DNA from: Methylophilus glucosoxydans
GTDB taxonomy: Bacteria; Pseudomonadota; Gammaproteobacteria; Burkholderiales; Methylophilaceae
Reading direction: 5' to 3'
Assembly: GCF_042676145.1 (NCBI RefSeq)
Contig: NZ_JBHTJW010000002.1
Span: 124,001 to 188,000, forward strand
DNA: 64,000 nucleotides
In this document: one piece after another, positions 9,545-18,586 of the stretch
Position numbering within the stretch: the stretch's first letter is position 1
Layout: each line of letters opens with the position of its first letter
Translations under genes and position numbers: made by a program
Notes under the pieces: model-generated
Databases searched by the model: none
What the model saw: the letters and a program-made list of their open reading frames with translations, nothing else
What the model was told of the DNA's origin: nothing

Positions 9545-10405
9545 TTACGATTTTAGGTGATTGTCGGTCAGTTTCGCTATCCAATCATCAAGCTGATCCA
9601 GATTTGCAAAACTCAGTTTCAAGACACCCGCGCCGTTCGCCTTACTGCTAATACTGACCTCAGCCCCCAACTGCTCACTGAGTTGGTTTTGCAAAGTCGC
9701 CACATCTGGATGCACGGCAGGCTTGGCTTTTTTGCCACTCGCCGGCTCCGATTGAATCATGCGCTCCACTTCACGCACAGATAAGCCATCCTGAACCACC
9801 TTGTTTGCCAACAAGATTTGCTGGGCCGGCTCTATCCCCACCAACGCACGCGCATGGCCCATGTCAATCTGGTTATCCAGCAACATATCCTGCACCATAG
9901 GGGTCAGTGTCAGCAGGCGCAACAAGTTGGACACCGCCACTCTCGAGCGACCCACGGCTTGTGCCGCTTTTTCGTGCGTCATCTCAAATTCGTCAATCAG
10001 GCGCTTAATGCCCATGGCTTCTTCGAGTGGATTCAGGTTTTCACGCTGAATGTTTTCAATCAGCGCCATCGCCAGCGCCGCTTCGTCGGCAATTTCCCGC
10101 ACTAGCACGGGCACTTCGGTCAGGCCCGCCTTTTGCGAAGCACGCCAGCGACGTTCACCGGCGATAATCTCAAATTTTTCCGGGGCAATTTCACGTACCA
10201 GAATCGGCTGCATAATGCCTTGTGCCGCGATCGAGTCAGCCAATGTTTGCAGGGCTTCCTCGTTCATATAGGAACGCGGCTGATATTTGCCTGGCTGCAA
10301 CTGCCCTACAGGCAATGTGCGCAACATGTCTGACTGGGCAATTGTTTCCGCATCCCCTGATAACAATGCGTCGAGTCCGCGACCGAGTCCCTTGGGCTTC
10401 ACCAT
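9545..10405 (-). CDS. parB: Chromosome-partitioning protein ParB
   Basis: ParB binds parS sites near the origin, spreads as a CTP-dependent clamp, and with ParA segregates the origin. The 286 residues show the N-terminal start KPKGLGRGLDALL, the arginine-rich CTPase motif GERRWRA at about residues 99-105, and a helix-turn-helix (THEKAAQAVGRSRVAVSNLLRLL). A dimerisation domain lies at the C-terminus. It lies 48 nt downstream of parA. Exact parS palindromes occur at 12261, 15345 and 21827, so the whole system is visible here. Confidence 0.97.
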   Translation of the reverse strand: MVKPKGLGRGLDALLSGDAETIAQSDMLRTLPVGQLQPGKYQPRSYMNEEALQTLADSIAAQGIMQPILVREIAPEKFEIIAGERRWRASQKAGLTEVPVLVREIADEAALAMALIENIQRENLNPLEEAMGIKRLIDEFEMTHEKAAQAVGRSRVAVSNLLRLLTLTPMVQDMLLDNQIDMGHARALVGIEPAQQILLANKVVQDGLSVREVERMIQSEPASGKKAKPAVHPDVATLQNQLSEQLGAEVSISSKANGAGVLKLSFANLDQLDDWIAKLTDNHLKS

Positions 10406-10453
10406 GCTGCTACTTCCTTATAAATTTATGTCTGAAATGAAATGGATGAATAA

Positions 10454-11215
10454 TTAATTTTTTTGAATGATTTCTTGCGCCAATTCAAGATAAGCCTGCG
10501 CACCCTTGGAAGAACGGTCATACAGCAAAACAGGCATGCCGTAACTAGGCGCCTCAGCCAGTCTGACATTGCGCGGAATAATGGTTTGATACACCTTTTT
10601 GCCAAAGTGATTGACCAGCTGGGCTGACACTTGCTGTGCCAGCATATTGCGGTTATCAAACATGGTACGCAGCAAACCCTCTATCTCCAGAACAGGATTT
10701 AAGTGAGCGCGCACTTTCTTGACAGTATTGACCAGATCAGACAAGCCTTCCAAGGCATAATACTCACATTGCATCGGGATCATGACTGAGTGTGCTGCAG
10801 TTAATGCGTTAACGGTCACCAGATTTAATGAAGGCGGACAGTCCAGCAAGACAAAATCGTAGCGATCGTCACCCAACTTGAGAATTGCATTTTTCAACCG
10901 CGTTTCACGTGCCATTTCATTGACCAATTCCACCTCAGCCCCAGCAAGGTCGCGATTAGAAGCCGCCACATCATACTTAGCAGCTTCAGCATGAATCACC
11001 ACCTCCTGCAGTGTCTTGTTACCAATCAGCACCTGATAAATACTGTCTTTTAAATGTGATTTATCAATGCCACTGCCAGTACTGGCATTACCCTGTGGAT
11101 CCAGATCGACTAACAAGACTTTTTTTCCGTGCTCGGCCAAACTGGCAGCCAGATTGACGCAAGTGGTGGTTTTACCGACGCCCCCTTTTTGGTTGGTGAT
11201 GGCAATTATTTTCAT
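10454..11215 (-). CDS. parA: Chromosome-partitioning ATPase ParA (Soj)
   Basis: ParA is a Walker-type ATPase that binds DNA nonspecifically and moves ParB-parS complexes. It has 253 residues and begins MKIIAITNQKGGVGKTTTCVNLA, the deviant Walker A with the signature lysine (KGGVGKTT). The LLVDLDPQGNA motif and the VLLDCPPSL Walker B follow. The lack of an N-terminal DNA-binding domain marks the short chromosomal type. Its start codon overlaps the rsmG stop by one base (TAATG), implying translational coupling. Confidence 0.97.
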   Translation of the reverse strand: MKIIAITNQKGGVGKTTTCVNLAASLAEHGKKVLLVDLDPQGNASTGSGIDKSHLKDSIYQVLIGNKTLQEVVIHAEAAKYDVAASNRDLAGAEVELVNEMARETRLKNAILKLGDDRYDFVLLDCPPSLNLVTVNALTAAHSVMIPMQCEYYALEGLSDLVNTVKKVRAHLNPVLEIEGLLRTMFDNRNMLAQQVSAQLVNHFGKKVYQTIIPRNVRLAEAPSYGMPVLLYDRSSKGAQAYLELAQEIIQKN

Positions 11216-11841
11216 TATGTATTCTCAAACACGATTAAATGTCTTTCGGCCTGCAAGTAGGGCACATGAAGACGGATCACTTCTTTGGGGATGACCTTTG
11301 CCTGCGCCAACTCATCGCTTGGCACCACTCCCTTCATGGCTAACCATCGCCCCTGTGGCGCAATTAAATGTGCAGTCAACTGCTTAAACAAAGCAATATC
11401 GGAAAAGGCTCTCGAGATCACTTGTGAAAAGCGAGTAGGGGGCGCATACGCTTCAACCCGGCCATGCACCACTTGCGCGTTGGACAATCCCAGCTCAGCC
11501 TTGACCTGCCGCATAAAGATAGCTTTTTTTTGTACAGTATCAATCGTGGTGACTTCGACCTCGGGACGCGTAATTGCGATTATCAACCCCGGCAAGCCTC
11601 CACCACTGCCTACGTCCAGCACATTACCGGCCTCTACAAAAGGCAGAACGCTCAAACTATCCAGCACATGTAGCACCAGCATCTCTTCTGAATCACGGAC
11701 CGCAGTCAGGTTATAGACCTTGTTCCACTTTTGCATCAGCGCCATATAAGCGAGACACTTCTCCTGCATTTCAGGCGTAACCATCGCCTGCAAACCGAGC
11801 ACCTCGACACCGGCCGCTAACTTTGAAGCCAAGTCCATCAT
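11215..11841 (-). CDS. rsmG: 16S rRNA (guanine-N7)-methyltransferase RsmG (GidB)
   Basis: RsmG methylates N7 of G527 in 16S rRNA using S-adenosylmethionine. It has 208 residues with the SAM-binding motif LDVGSGGGLPGLIIAI at about residues 71-86 and the conserved YNLTAVRD segment before it. Two ATG codons in tandem begin the gene, and the first overlaps the mnmG stop by 4 nt. The mnmG-rsmG-parA-parB order is the classic gid-par cluster. Confidence 0.97.
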   Translation of the reverse strand: MMDLASKLAAGVEVLGLQAMVTPEMQEKCLAYMALMQKWNKVYNLTAVRDSEEMLVLHVLDSLSVLPFVEAGNVLDVGSGGGLPGLIIAITRPEVEVTTIDTVQKKAIFMRQVKAELGLSNAQVVHGRVEAYAPPTRFSQVISRAFSDIALFKQLTAHLIAPQGRWLAMKGVVPSDELAQAKVIPKEVIRLHVPYLQAERHLIVFENT

Positions 11842-13778
11842 GCTGCTGCAATATCGCCAGACTGGCTCTGCTTTTTCTGTTTACGCTTGAGATAAACCAT
11901 CAACAAAGAAATTGTGGCAGGGGTAATCCCCTGGATGCGACTGGCTTGGCCAATTGTTTCCGGTTTCTGTGCCAGCAGTTTTTGCCGCGCTTCAATACTC
12001 AAGCCATGCACATCATTATAATCGATAGTATCGCCCAACTTGACGTGCTCACTATTTTTTTGGCGTGAAATTTCCTCATTTTGGCGATCAATATAGCCTT
12101 GATACTTGGCAGCAATTTCTACTTGCTCCATCACATCTTCGGCCAACACTTCAGAGGAGGGAACAATCTCCAGCAATGATTGATAACTCACCTCTGGACG
12201 CCGTAATAATTCAAATAACGAATACTCATGCTCCAAAGCTTTACCAAAAATCAACGTTTGTGTTTCACGTGAAACAATTTTATTTTGGCTATTGCCCAGG
12301 GGTTGACCTTGGTCAGGCTGTAAAAACGTGCGCTTCAATCTTGCTTGCTCACGCGTGATCGCTTCCTGTTTTTTACAGAAGGCCGCCCAGCGCACATCAT
12401 CAACCAACCCCAGTTGACGACCGACTTCGGTCAAGCGCATATCTGCATTATCTTCCCGCAACTGCAAACGGTACTCTGCACGACTAGTAAACATCCGGTA
12501 TGGCTCATTCACCCCCGTTGTAATCAAATCATCCACCAACACACCCAAATAGGCTTGTTCACGGGAGGGGCACCAACCGTCTTTATCCTGCGCATAAAGT
12601 GCGGCATTTGCGCCCGCTAACAACCCTTGTGCTGCCGCCTCTTCGTAGCCGGTTGTCCCATTGATCTGTCCGGCAAAAAACAAGCCTTGCACAGCCTTGG
12701 TTTCGAGAGTCGATTTTAATCCTCTTGGATCGTAATAGTCGTATTCAATGGCGTATCCGGGGCGCAAGATATGCGCCTGCTCCAGCCCGCGAATCGAACG
12801 CACCAACGATAACTGAATGTCAAATGGCAAACTGGTGGAAATGCCGTTCGGATAGATCTCATGGGTGGTCAACCCCTCAGGCTCAAGAAATACCTGATGA
12901 GACTCTTTGTCGGCAAAGCGATGAATTTTGTCTTCAACAGAGGGGCAATAACGCGGGCCCACACCTTCAATCACACCCGTGTACATCGGCGAACGATCCA
13001 ATCCACTGCGGATAATGTCATGCGTCTGCTGATTGGTATGCGTAATCCAGCAAGGTAACTGTTGCGGATGCTGGGCTATATTACCCAAAAAGGAGAACAC
13101 CGGCACTGGTGTATCACCAGGCTGCTCAGTCATCACACTGTAATCAATGGTTCTACCATCAATACGTGGTGGTGTTCCAGTTTTTAGCCGGCCAGCCGGG
13201 AGACCAATTTCTCTTAGCCTAGCCGCCAGGGAGATTGCGGGCGGGTCTCCGGCGCGCCCGGCGCTATAACTTTGCAAACCCACATGCACCAAGCCACCCA
13301 AAAATGTCCCTGCAGTGAGCACCACCGACTTTGCATAGAAACGCAAACCAATCTGCGTTACCACTCCCGCAGCGCGATGATTCTCAAGAATGATATCGTC
13401 TACAGCCTGCTGAAACAGCCACAAATTTTGCTGGTTCTCCAGACGGCGTCGAATGGCCGCCTTGTACAAAATGCGATCGGCTTGCGCACGCGTGGCACGC
13501 ACAGCCGGGCCTTTACTAGAATTCAAGATACGAAACTGGATACCTCCCTCATCAGTGGCGGCCGCCATGGCGCCACCGAGGGCATCAACCTCTTTGACCA
13601 GGTGACCCTTGCCTATGCCACCAATAGAAGGGTTACAGGACATTTGCCCCAGAGTTTCAATGTTGTGGCTCAACAAGAGGGTTTTTTGACCCATACGGGC
13701 AGCCGCCAGCGCAGCCTCGGTGCCGGCATGTCCACCACCCACCACAATGACATCGAATCGATCAGGAAAGTCCATCAT
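11838..13778 (-). CDS. mnmG: tRNA uridine-5-carboxymethylaminomethyl modification enzyme MnmG (GidA)
   Basis: MnmG is an FAD enzyme that with MnmE installs the (carboxymethyl)aminomethyl group at U34 of certain tRNAs. It has 646 residues. The dinucleotide-binding motif VVGGGHAGTEAALAAARMG is at the N-terminus and the family signature NPSIGGIGKGHL follows at about 49-60. The C-terminal helical domain contains the QEEISRQKN-like region. A perfect parS palindrome is embedded in the gene at 12261-12276. The gene heads the mnmG-rsmG-parA-parB transcription unit. Confidence 0.98.
   Translation of the reverse strand: MMDFPDRFDVIVVGGGHAGTEAALAAARMGQKTLLLSHNIETLGQMSCNPSIGGIGKGHLVKEVDALGGAMAAATDEGGIQFRILNSSKGPAVRATRAQADRILYKAAIRRRLENQQNLWLFQQAVDDIILENHRAAGVVTQIGLRFYAKSVVLTAGTFLGGLVHVGLQSYSAGRAGDPPAISLAARLREIGLPAGRLKTGTPPRIDGRTIDYSVMTEQPGDTPVPVFSFLGNIAQHPQQLPCWITHTNQQTHDIIRSGLDRSPMYTGVIEGVGPRYCPSVEDKIHRFADKESHQVFLEPEGLTTHEIYPNGISTSLPFDIQLSLVRSIRGLEQAHILRPGYAIEYDYYDPRGLKSTLETKAVQGLFFAGQINGTTGYEEAAAQGLLAGANAALYAQDKDGWCPSREQAYLGVLVDDLITTGVNEPYRMFTSRAEYRLQLREDNADMRLTEVGRQLGLVDDVRWAAFCKKQEAITREQARLKRTFLQPDQGQPLGNSQNKIVSRETQTLIFGKALEHEYSLFELLRRPEVSYQSLLEIVPSSEVLAEDVMEQVEIAAKYQGYIDRQNEEISRQKNSEHVKLGDTIDYNDVHGLSIEARQKLLAQKPETIGQASRIQGITPATISLLMVYLKRKQKKQSQSGDIAAA
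12261..12276. promoter_or_regulatory. parS site (ParB-binding palindrome) inside mnmG
   Basis: The 16-bp palindrome TGTTTCACGTGAAACA matches the bacterial parS consensus exactly. In mnmG's frame it encodes part of the sequence VSRET near residue 500, so coding and ParB binding share the bases. It lies about 8 kb from the proposed origin. Confidence 0.93.
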
Positions 13779-13985
13779 AAAGAATCTTGAACTGTTTGAT
13801 TTAAAAAGATTTATGATTTTAGCTTAAACTTACTAAATGGTCATTTAAATCACTGCATTGTTACACCTAAACTATGATTTAATACAATGTATTTACGGTT
13901 TAATACAAATCAATAACAAGCAGGCCATATTTGCTTAACATAACAAGAATAGAATTTTTCCTAAAACAACCAAGGAGCTATTACC

Positions 13986-14420
13986 ATGAAAATCAAAACA
14001 ATCATTGCCGTATTCGGGGTTCTTTTTTCTGCGCACGCATTGGCTGATGTCACCAATGCAGAAAAACTGGTATACAAATATACCAACATTGCACACTCTG
14101 CAAACTCCATGTACGAAGCCCCCTCCATTACTGATGGTAAAATTTTCTTTAACCGCAAATTCAAAACACCTAGTGGTAAAGAAGCGGCATGTGCCTCTTG
14201 CCACACTAACAACCCTGCAAACGTTGGCAAGAACATCGTCACTGGCAAAGAAATCCCTCCACTGGCACCACGCGTGAATACCAAGCGCTTTACCGATATT
14301 GATAAAGTAGAAGAAGAGTTCACCAAGCACTGCAATGATATTTTGGGTGCAGACTGCTCACCTTCAGAAAAGGCAAACTTTATCGCTTATCTGTTAACCG
14401 AAACAAAACCTAGCAAATAA
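13986..14420 (+). CDS. Small c-type cytochrome, DUF1924 / SHP (sphaeroides heme protein) type
   Basis: The 144-residue product has an N-terminal signal peptide (MKIKTIIAVFGVLFSAHALA, probable cleavage after residue 20), so it should be periplasmic. It carries one heme c site, CASCH, at residues 69-73. Two further cysteines near the C-terminus (HCNDILGADCS) fit the disulfide of SHP, a high-spin oxygen-binding cytochrome. Assignment to this family is by resemblance and context. The cytochrome b gene starts 3 nt after the stop and probably reduces it. The start has a good ribosome-binding site (AAGGAG). The physiological role of the family is unclear. Confidence 0.8.
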   Translation: MKIKTIIAVFGVLFSAHALADVTNAEKLVYKYTNIAHSANSMYEAPSITDGKIFFNRKFKTPSGKEAACASCHTNNPANVGKNIVTGKEIPPLAPRVNTKRFTDIDKVEEEFTKHCNDILGADCSPSEKANFIAYLLTETKPSK

Positions 14421-14423
14421 TCA

Positions 14424-15008
14424 ATGCTACGTTACGTATGGGATCCGTTTATACGGATCTTCCATTGGTCACTGGTCGCGGCGTTTGCTTATGCCTTTTA
14501 TACGCACGACTCGATGTGGGATCGGCTACATCATGCTTATGCGGGTTATGTGGCCGGCACTCTGATCGTGGCGCGCATTATCTGGGGCATTATTTCCACA
14601 GGTTATGCCAACTTTCATAGCTTCCCGCTGAACCCGGTGTGGGCGCTGAAGCATCTCTACAAGCTTATCCATGGAACAGCCAAGCACTATATCGGCCACA
14701 ACCCTACAGGTGCGATAGCAATTTATGCGATGCTGGGCCTAGGCATCCTGACGGTAGGTTCCGGCTGCATTGTTTATAACAATGGCTGGGACTTTATTGA
14801 TGATGAAATGGCCAAAACCTTACATCACTATGTGACTTGGACATGGCTGGGTGTGGTGGTGGTCCATGTCTTCGGTGTGATTTTTGAAAGCATCATCAAT
14901 CGTGATAACCTGATCTGGGCGATGATTACAGGGTGTAAACGCGTATGCAGTATTGAAGAACGGTTTGACCAAAAAAACACACCGTTCCCCCGAAAAAAAA
15001 CCCGCTGA
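14424..15008 (+). CDS. Cytochrome b561-type membrane protein (di-heme b, partner of the SHP-like cytochrome)
   Basis: The 194-residue protein starts MLRYVWDPFIRIFHWSLV, the hallmark of the bacterial b561/Ni-Fe hydrogenase cytochrome b group. It has about four membrane helices with histidines for two hemes (FHW near residue 14, LHHAY near 37, LHHYVTW and VVHVFG in the last helices). It likely passes electrons from the quinone pool to the cytochrome encoded 3 nt upstream. The last 30 residues are basic and cytoplasmic. The stop codon lies in the loop of a bidirectional terminator shared with mnmE. Confidence 0.85.
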   Translation: MLRYVWDPFIRIFHWSLVAAFAYAFYTHDSMWDRLHHAYAGYVAGTLIVARIIWGIISTGYANFHSFPLNPVWALKHLYKLIHGTAKHYIGHNPTGAIAIYAMLGLGILTVGSGCIVYNNGWDFIDDEMAKTLHHYVTWTWLGVVVVHVFGVIFESIINRDNLIWAMITGCKRVCSIEERFDQKNTPFPRKKTR

Positions 15009-15019
15009 TGCGGGTTTTT
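14993..15019. terminator. Bidirectional intrinsic terminator between cytochrome b and mnmE
   Basis: The stem CCCGC / GCGGG (15001-15014, loop TGAT) is flanked by eight A on the left and five T on the right. It can therefore terminate both the rightward cytochrome genes and the leftward mnmE message. The TGA in the loop is the cytochrome b stop codon, so the terminator overlaps the coding sequence. Note that mnmE is convergent and ends at 15018. Confidence 0.85.
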
Positions 15020-16373
15020 ATTTACCTATACAAAAACGACTGAATATTTCCCCAAGCAAATCATCCGGCGTAAACTCGCCAGTGATACTACCCAACGCCT
15101 CTTGTGCGCAACGCAACTCTTCTGCAATGAGCTCCGCAGCATTCATTTGGCTCACCGCATAACTTAAGTGCTCTGATACGGCTTGCAACGCCTGCAAGTG
15201 TCTAGCCCTTGCCATAAACACACCTTCTCCGCCAGGTTGATAACCAATCATCTCCAGCAAAGTTTTTTGCAACAAAGGAATACCTAGACCTGTCTTGGCT
15301 GATAAAAACACGTGCTGCTCATGATCAATAATATCAGTGCGCGATGTTTCACGTGAAACATCTATCTTGTTATGCACCCAAACTTTTTTGACCTGACTCG
15401 GTAACTTTTCAAGAATGGACTTTTCAAATACACCAATGCCATGCTGACTATCCACTAGCAACAAGGCCACATGCGCACTTGCAATCGCTTTCCAAGTCCG
15501 GGCTATGCCAAATTGCTCCACGGTATCTTCGGTCTCACGCAAACCTGCAGTATCAATGATATGCAGAGGCACACCCTGGATTTGAATGACGTTTTTGATG
15601 GTGTCACGTGTCGTACCTGCTATCGGTGTCACAATCGCCACCTCTTCACCAGATAACGCATTTAATAAACTGGACTTGCCAACATTAGGCTGTCCAATCA
15701 ACACCACGTTCATGCCTTCGCGCAGCAAAGCACCCTGTTTTGCCTGGTGGAAAATTCTTTGCAAGGTGCCCTGATTTTGTTGAAGCTTTTCCAACACTCG
15801 CCCTTGCGTGATGAAATCAATCTCTTCCTCAGGAAAGTCCAGGCAAGCCTCGACATACATGCGCAAATCAATCAATTGATGCAATAAGTCCTGTACGGCA
15901 TTAGAAAACTCACCAGACAACGATCTAACTGCACTGCGGGCTGCTTCCTCAGTCGAGGCATTGATCAGATCAGCCACTGCTTCAGCTTGGGCGAGATCCA
16001 GTTTGTCATTCAAATATGCGCGTTGTGTAAACTCGCCGGCCACGGCGTGGCGTGCACCGCATTCGATGCAACGCGCAAGCAAGATTTGCATCAACGCAGT
16101 CCCGCCATGTGCCTGTAGCTCAAGCACATCTTCACCTGTATACGAATGAGGATTGGGGAAATAAATCGCAATGCCACGATCTATCAATACACCGTCGGCT
16201 TGTAGAAAAGAAAGATACGCTGCGTGACGCGGGGGAGGGCAGTGCCCGAGAATTTGAGCAGCAATACTGGCTGCTAACGGGCCGGAGACCCGGACGACGC
16301 CAATGCCGCCTGCACCGGGGGCGGTTGCAATCGCGGCAATGGTATCGTTGGCAATCGGAAGATTATTTGCCAT
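15018..16373 (-). CDS. mnmE: tRNA modification GTPase MnmE (TrmE)
   Basis: MnmE is a potassium-activated GTPase that acts with MnmG on wobble uridine 34. It has 451 residues: an N-terminal formyl-tetrahydrofolate-binding domain starting NDTIAAIATAPGAGGIGVVRVSG, a helical domain, and an inserted G domain. The G domain shows GQPNVGKSSLLNAL and DTAGLRET. The catalytic CxGK motif is present at the extreme C-terminus (FCIGK). A perfect parS palindrome is embedded at 15345-15360. Its start overlaps the end of yidC by 11 nt. Confidence 0.98.
   Translation of the reverse strand: MANNLPIANDTIAAIATAPGAGGIGVVRVSGPLAASIAAQILGHCPPPRHAAYLSFLQADGVLIDRGIAIYFPNPHSYTGEDVLELQAHGGTALMQILLARCIECGARHAVAGEFTQRAYLNDKLDLAQAEAVADLINASTEEAARSAVRSLSGEFSNAVQDLLHQLIDLRMYVEACLDFPEEEIDFITQGRVLEKLQQNQGTLQRIFHQAKQGALLREGMNVVLIGQPNVGKSSLLNALSGEEVAIVTPIAGTTRDTIKNVIQIQGVPLHIIDTAGLRETEDTVEQFGIARTWKAIASAHVALLLVDSQHGIGVFEKSILEKLPSQVKKVWVHNKIDVSRETSRTDIIDHEQHVFLSAKTGLGIPLLQKTLLEMIGYQPGGEGVFMARARHLQALQAVSEHLSYAVSQMNAAELIAEELRCAQEALGSITGEFTPDDLLGEIFSRFCIGK
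15345..15360. promoter_or_regulatory. parS site (ParB-binding palindrome) inside mnmE
   Basis: A second exact TGTTTCACGTGAAACA lies within mnmE and again encodes VSRET in its frame. It lies about 5 kb from the proposed origin and about 3 kb from the mnmG copy. Confidence 0.93.
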
Positions 16374-17964
16374 GTCCTTTTTTCGCCAGCGCTTCGGCGT
16401 GGATCATGCGATTAATCGCCCATTGTTGCCAGATAGACAGGATATTGTTGACCAGCCAGTACAACACCAAGCCAGCAGGAAAGAAGAAGAAGAATACGCT
16501 GAACAACACAGGCATAATCTTCATCACTTTGGCTTGAATCGGATCAGTAGGTGGTGGATTCAAGAAGGTTTGGATAATCATGGTGGCACCCATCAATATG
16601 GGCAACACAAAATAGGGATCGGTGGCGGAAAGATCCTGTATCCAGCCAAAAAATGGGGCATGCCGTAATTCTACAGAGCCCAACAAGACCCAATACAAGG
16701 AAATAAACACCGGGATTTGTACCAATATGGGCAAGCAACCACCCATCGGGTTAATTTTTTCGGTGCGATACATTTCCATCATGGCTTGCTGCAGCTTTTG
16801 CTTGTCGTCGCCAAACTTGTCTTTAAGTGCTTGCATACGTGGGGCAATTTCGCGCAAATGCGCCATATTGCGGTAGCCAGAAGCTGACAGCTTAAAGAAA
16901 GCTGCTTTGATGAGGATGGTCAGCACAATAATCGACACACCCCAGTTTTTCACCAGATCGTGGATATGACTCAACAACCACATTAAAGGTTTAGCAATCA
17001 CGGTCAAAATGCCATAATCGACCACATATTCCAAACCAGGCGCCGTCGCTTCCAAGGCTTGTTGAACTTGCGGTCCGCTGAATAGTTTCGCGTCTACTGT
17101 TTTACTTGTCCCTGGTGCAATTTCGCCTACAGGCGAAATGGTACCAATCGAGAAGTCATGCTCACTGAGTTTTGTCGTGTAAAACTTGCGTTCAGCTTTT
17201 GATTGCGGAATCCAGGCGCTGACAAAGTAATGTTGAACCAAGCCAATCCAACCATCTTTAGCATTGATAGAAACATCCTTTTTGGCCATTTCATCAAATT
17301 TCACCTTGTTGTATTTGTCTGCTTCGGTGAAATAAGCGCCGCCAGTAAAGGTTGGCATCATTTTAGAACCCTGATTGGATTCATTATCGTGAATGATTTG
17401 GTAATACACCGAAGGCGAAATGGCTTTTTCGCTGTTATTCTTAATTTCATACAACACATCAATGACATATTCACCACGATGAAAGCGGTAAATCTTGTCT
17501 ACTGCAATTCCATTCTTCTCCGGGGCAGTTAAACGGATATCCAACGTTTGTTGATCCGCTTGCATTTGGTAGCTGCTAGCCTCAGCGGTAAAGTTTTCAT
17601 AATGCGTAGGCAAGCCTTCACCCTTGAGGCCGGTTTGCGCAACATATAATTTGTCTTTACTGCTATCACTCATCAACTCATAAGGGCCAGCGCCATTATC
17701 TGCTTTATGTTCTAACAAGGATAATTGACGTAAATCACCGCCGGCAGTGTCAATCACCGCCGCATAACGATCGGTTGTGACGGCGATACGTGTACCTTTG
17801 TTTAAATGAAAGCCATCTACCTGCGGTTTATCAGCAGTTACAGGCAGCGCTTGTGCCACTTGCTCGGCAGTTGGTTGTGGTGAATGGTCTTGTTGCCAGG
17901 CATCCCACAGCAACATGATGGAAAAAGAAAAAATCACGAACAGAATTAGACGGCGAGTATCCAT
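16363..17964 (-). CDS. yidC: Membrane protein insertase YidC
   Basis: YidC inserts and folds inner-membrane proteins, alone or with SecYEG. From the ATG at 17962-17964 (MDTRRLILFVIFSFSIMLLW) it has 533 residues. The N-terminal membrane anchor is followed by the large periplasmic domain (about 55-340) and the conserved five-helix insertase core (about 345-520, with MGGCLPILVQIPVFISLYWVL in two blocks). A longer upstream frame lacks the family's N-terminus and would run over yidD. It forms the usual rpmH-rnpA-yidD-yidC-mnmE series. Confidence 0.97.
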   Translation of the reverse strand: MDTRRLILFVIFSFSIMLLWDAWQQDHSPQPTAEQVAQALPVTADKPQVDGFHLNKGTRIAVTTDRYAAVIDTAGGDLRQLSLLEHKADNGAGPYELMSDSSKDKLYVAQTGLKGEGLPTHYENFTAEASSYQMQADQQTLDIRLTAPEKNGIAVDKIYRFHRGEYVIDVLYEIKNNSEKAISPSVYYQIIHDNESNQGSKMMPTFTGGAYFTEADKYNKVKFDEMAKKDVSINAKDGWIGLVQHYFVSAWIPQSKAERKFYTTKLSEHDFSIGTISPVGEIAPGTSKTVDAKLFSGPQVQQALEATAPGLEYVVDYGILTVIAKPLMWLLSHIHDLVKNWGVSIIVLTILIKAAFFKLSASGYRNMAHLREIAPRMQALKDKFGDDKQKLQQAMMEMYRTEKINPMGGCLPILVQIPVFISLYWVLLGSVELRHAPFFGWIQDLSATDPYFVLPILMGATMIIQTFLNPPPTDPIQAKVMKIMPVLFSVFFFFFPAGLVLYWLVNNILSIWQQWAINRMIHAEALAKKGHGK

Positions 17965-17981
17965 AAGATTTCGTTTAAAAG

Positions 17982-18191
17982 TCAGGGTAGGGGGTCTACA
18001 CCACCTGGATGCCAGGGATGACAACGACCAATGCGGCGTAAGGCTAACACACTCCCACGCCACGCACCATAGCGTTGCAAGGCCTCAATGGCATAGTGTG
18101 AACAGGTAGGGTGAAAACGACATTGTCTTCCCAACCAGGGACTGAGTCCCCATTGGTAACACTTGATCAAGAATATCAACAACGTCTTCAT
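17982..18191 (-). CDS. yidD: Membrane protein insertion efficiency factor YidD
   Basis: YidD is a small membrane-associated protein found between rnpA and yidC in most bacteria. It improves YidC-dependent insertion. From the ATG at 18189-18191 it has 69 residues. It shows the signature YQWGLSPWLGRQCRFHPTCSHYA (in two blocks) and ends HPWHPGGVDPLP. An upstream in-frame start would overlap rnpA and add residues foreign to the family. Confidence 0.95.
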   Translation of the reverse strand: MKTLLIFLIKCYQWGLSPWLGRQCRFHPTCSHYAIEALQRYGAWRGSVLALRRIGRCHPWHPGGVDPLP

Positions 18192-18204
18192 CGGCAAGGA
18201 TTCA

Positions 18205-18555
18205 TCAGGAAGCATGCACATGCACGGATTTGCTTAAACGGCGTAGCAAAGTCTCTACATCTTGACGCACTTGAGCAAATTCACCTTGTTTGAACGGCTT
18301 ACGCACTTGCACTACCACATCAAAACAAACAGGCGCCATTGGTGGGTGAGCACGCAGGACTTCTCGCAACACCCGTTTCATGTAATTGCGTCTGACCGCC
18401 AGTTTGGACACTTTTTTTGAAACAACCAAACCGTAGCGGTGATGTGAAAGCTCATTTGGTTTGATATTGGCAAATAACCATTCACCGTAAAACCGCTTCC
18501 TGAAACTAAAAACGGATGAAAATTCATCCGTTTTTTTTAGCTTATACAATGTCAT
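18205..18555 (-). CDS. rnpA: Ribonuclease P protein component
   Basis: RnpA binds the RNase P RNA and aids 5' maturation of tRNAs. It has 116 residues with the conserved RNR-like motif KLAVRRNYMKRVLREVLR near the middle and basic character throughout. It lies between rpmH and yidD as usual. I found no gene for the RNase P RNA itself in this window. Confidence 0.96.
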   Translation of the reverse strand: MTLYKLKKTDEFSSVFSFRKRFYGEWLFANIKPNELSHHRYGLVVSKKVSKLAVRRNYMKRVLREVLRAHPPMAPVCFDVVVQVRKPFKQGEFAQVRQDVETLLRRLSKSVHVHAS

Positions 18556-18586
18556 GCATTGAGTATCCGCAATGCATCGTCAGGGA

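Noticed and set aside
10889..10904. A half parS match (GTTTCACGTG) within parA
   Set aside because: Only the left half and centre fit; the right half diverges (CCATTT), so binding is doubtful. Part of the match is explained by the parA codons.
13779..13985. AT-rich gap next to mnmG as an alternative oriC (E. coli has oriC near mnmG)
   Set aside because: I found no DnaA-box sequence there, whereas two perfect boxes occur in the dnaA-dnaN gap. It is better explained as the divergent promoter region of mnmG and the cytochrome genes.
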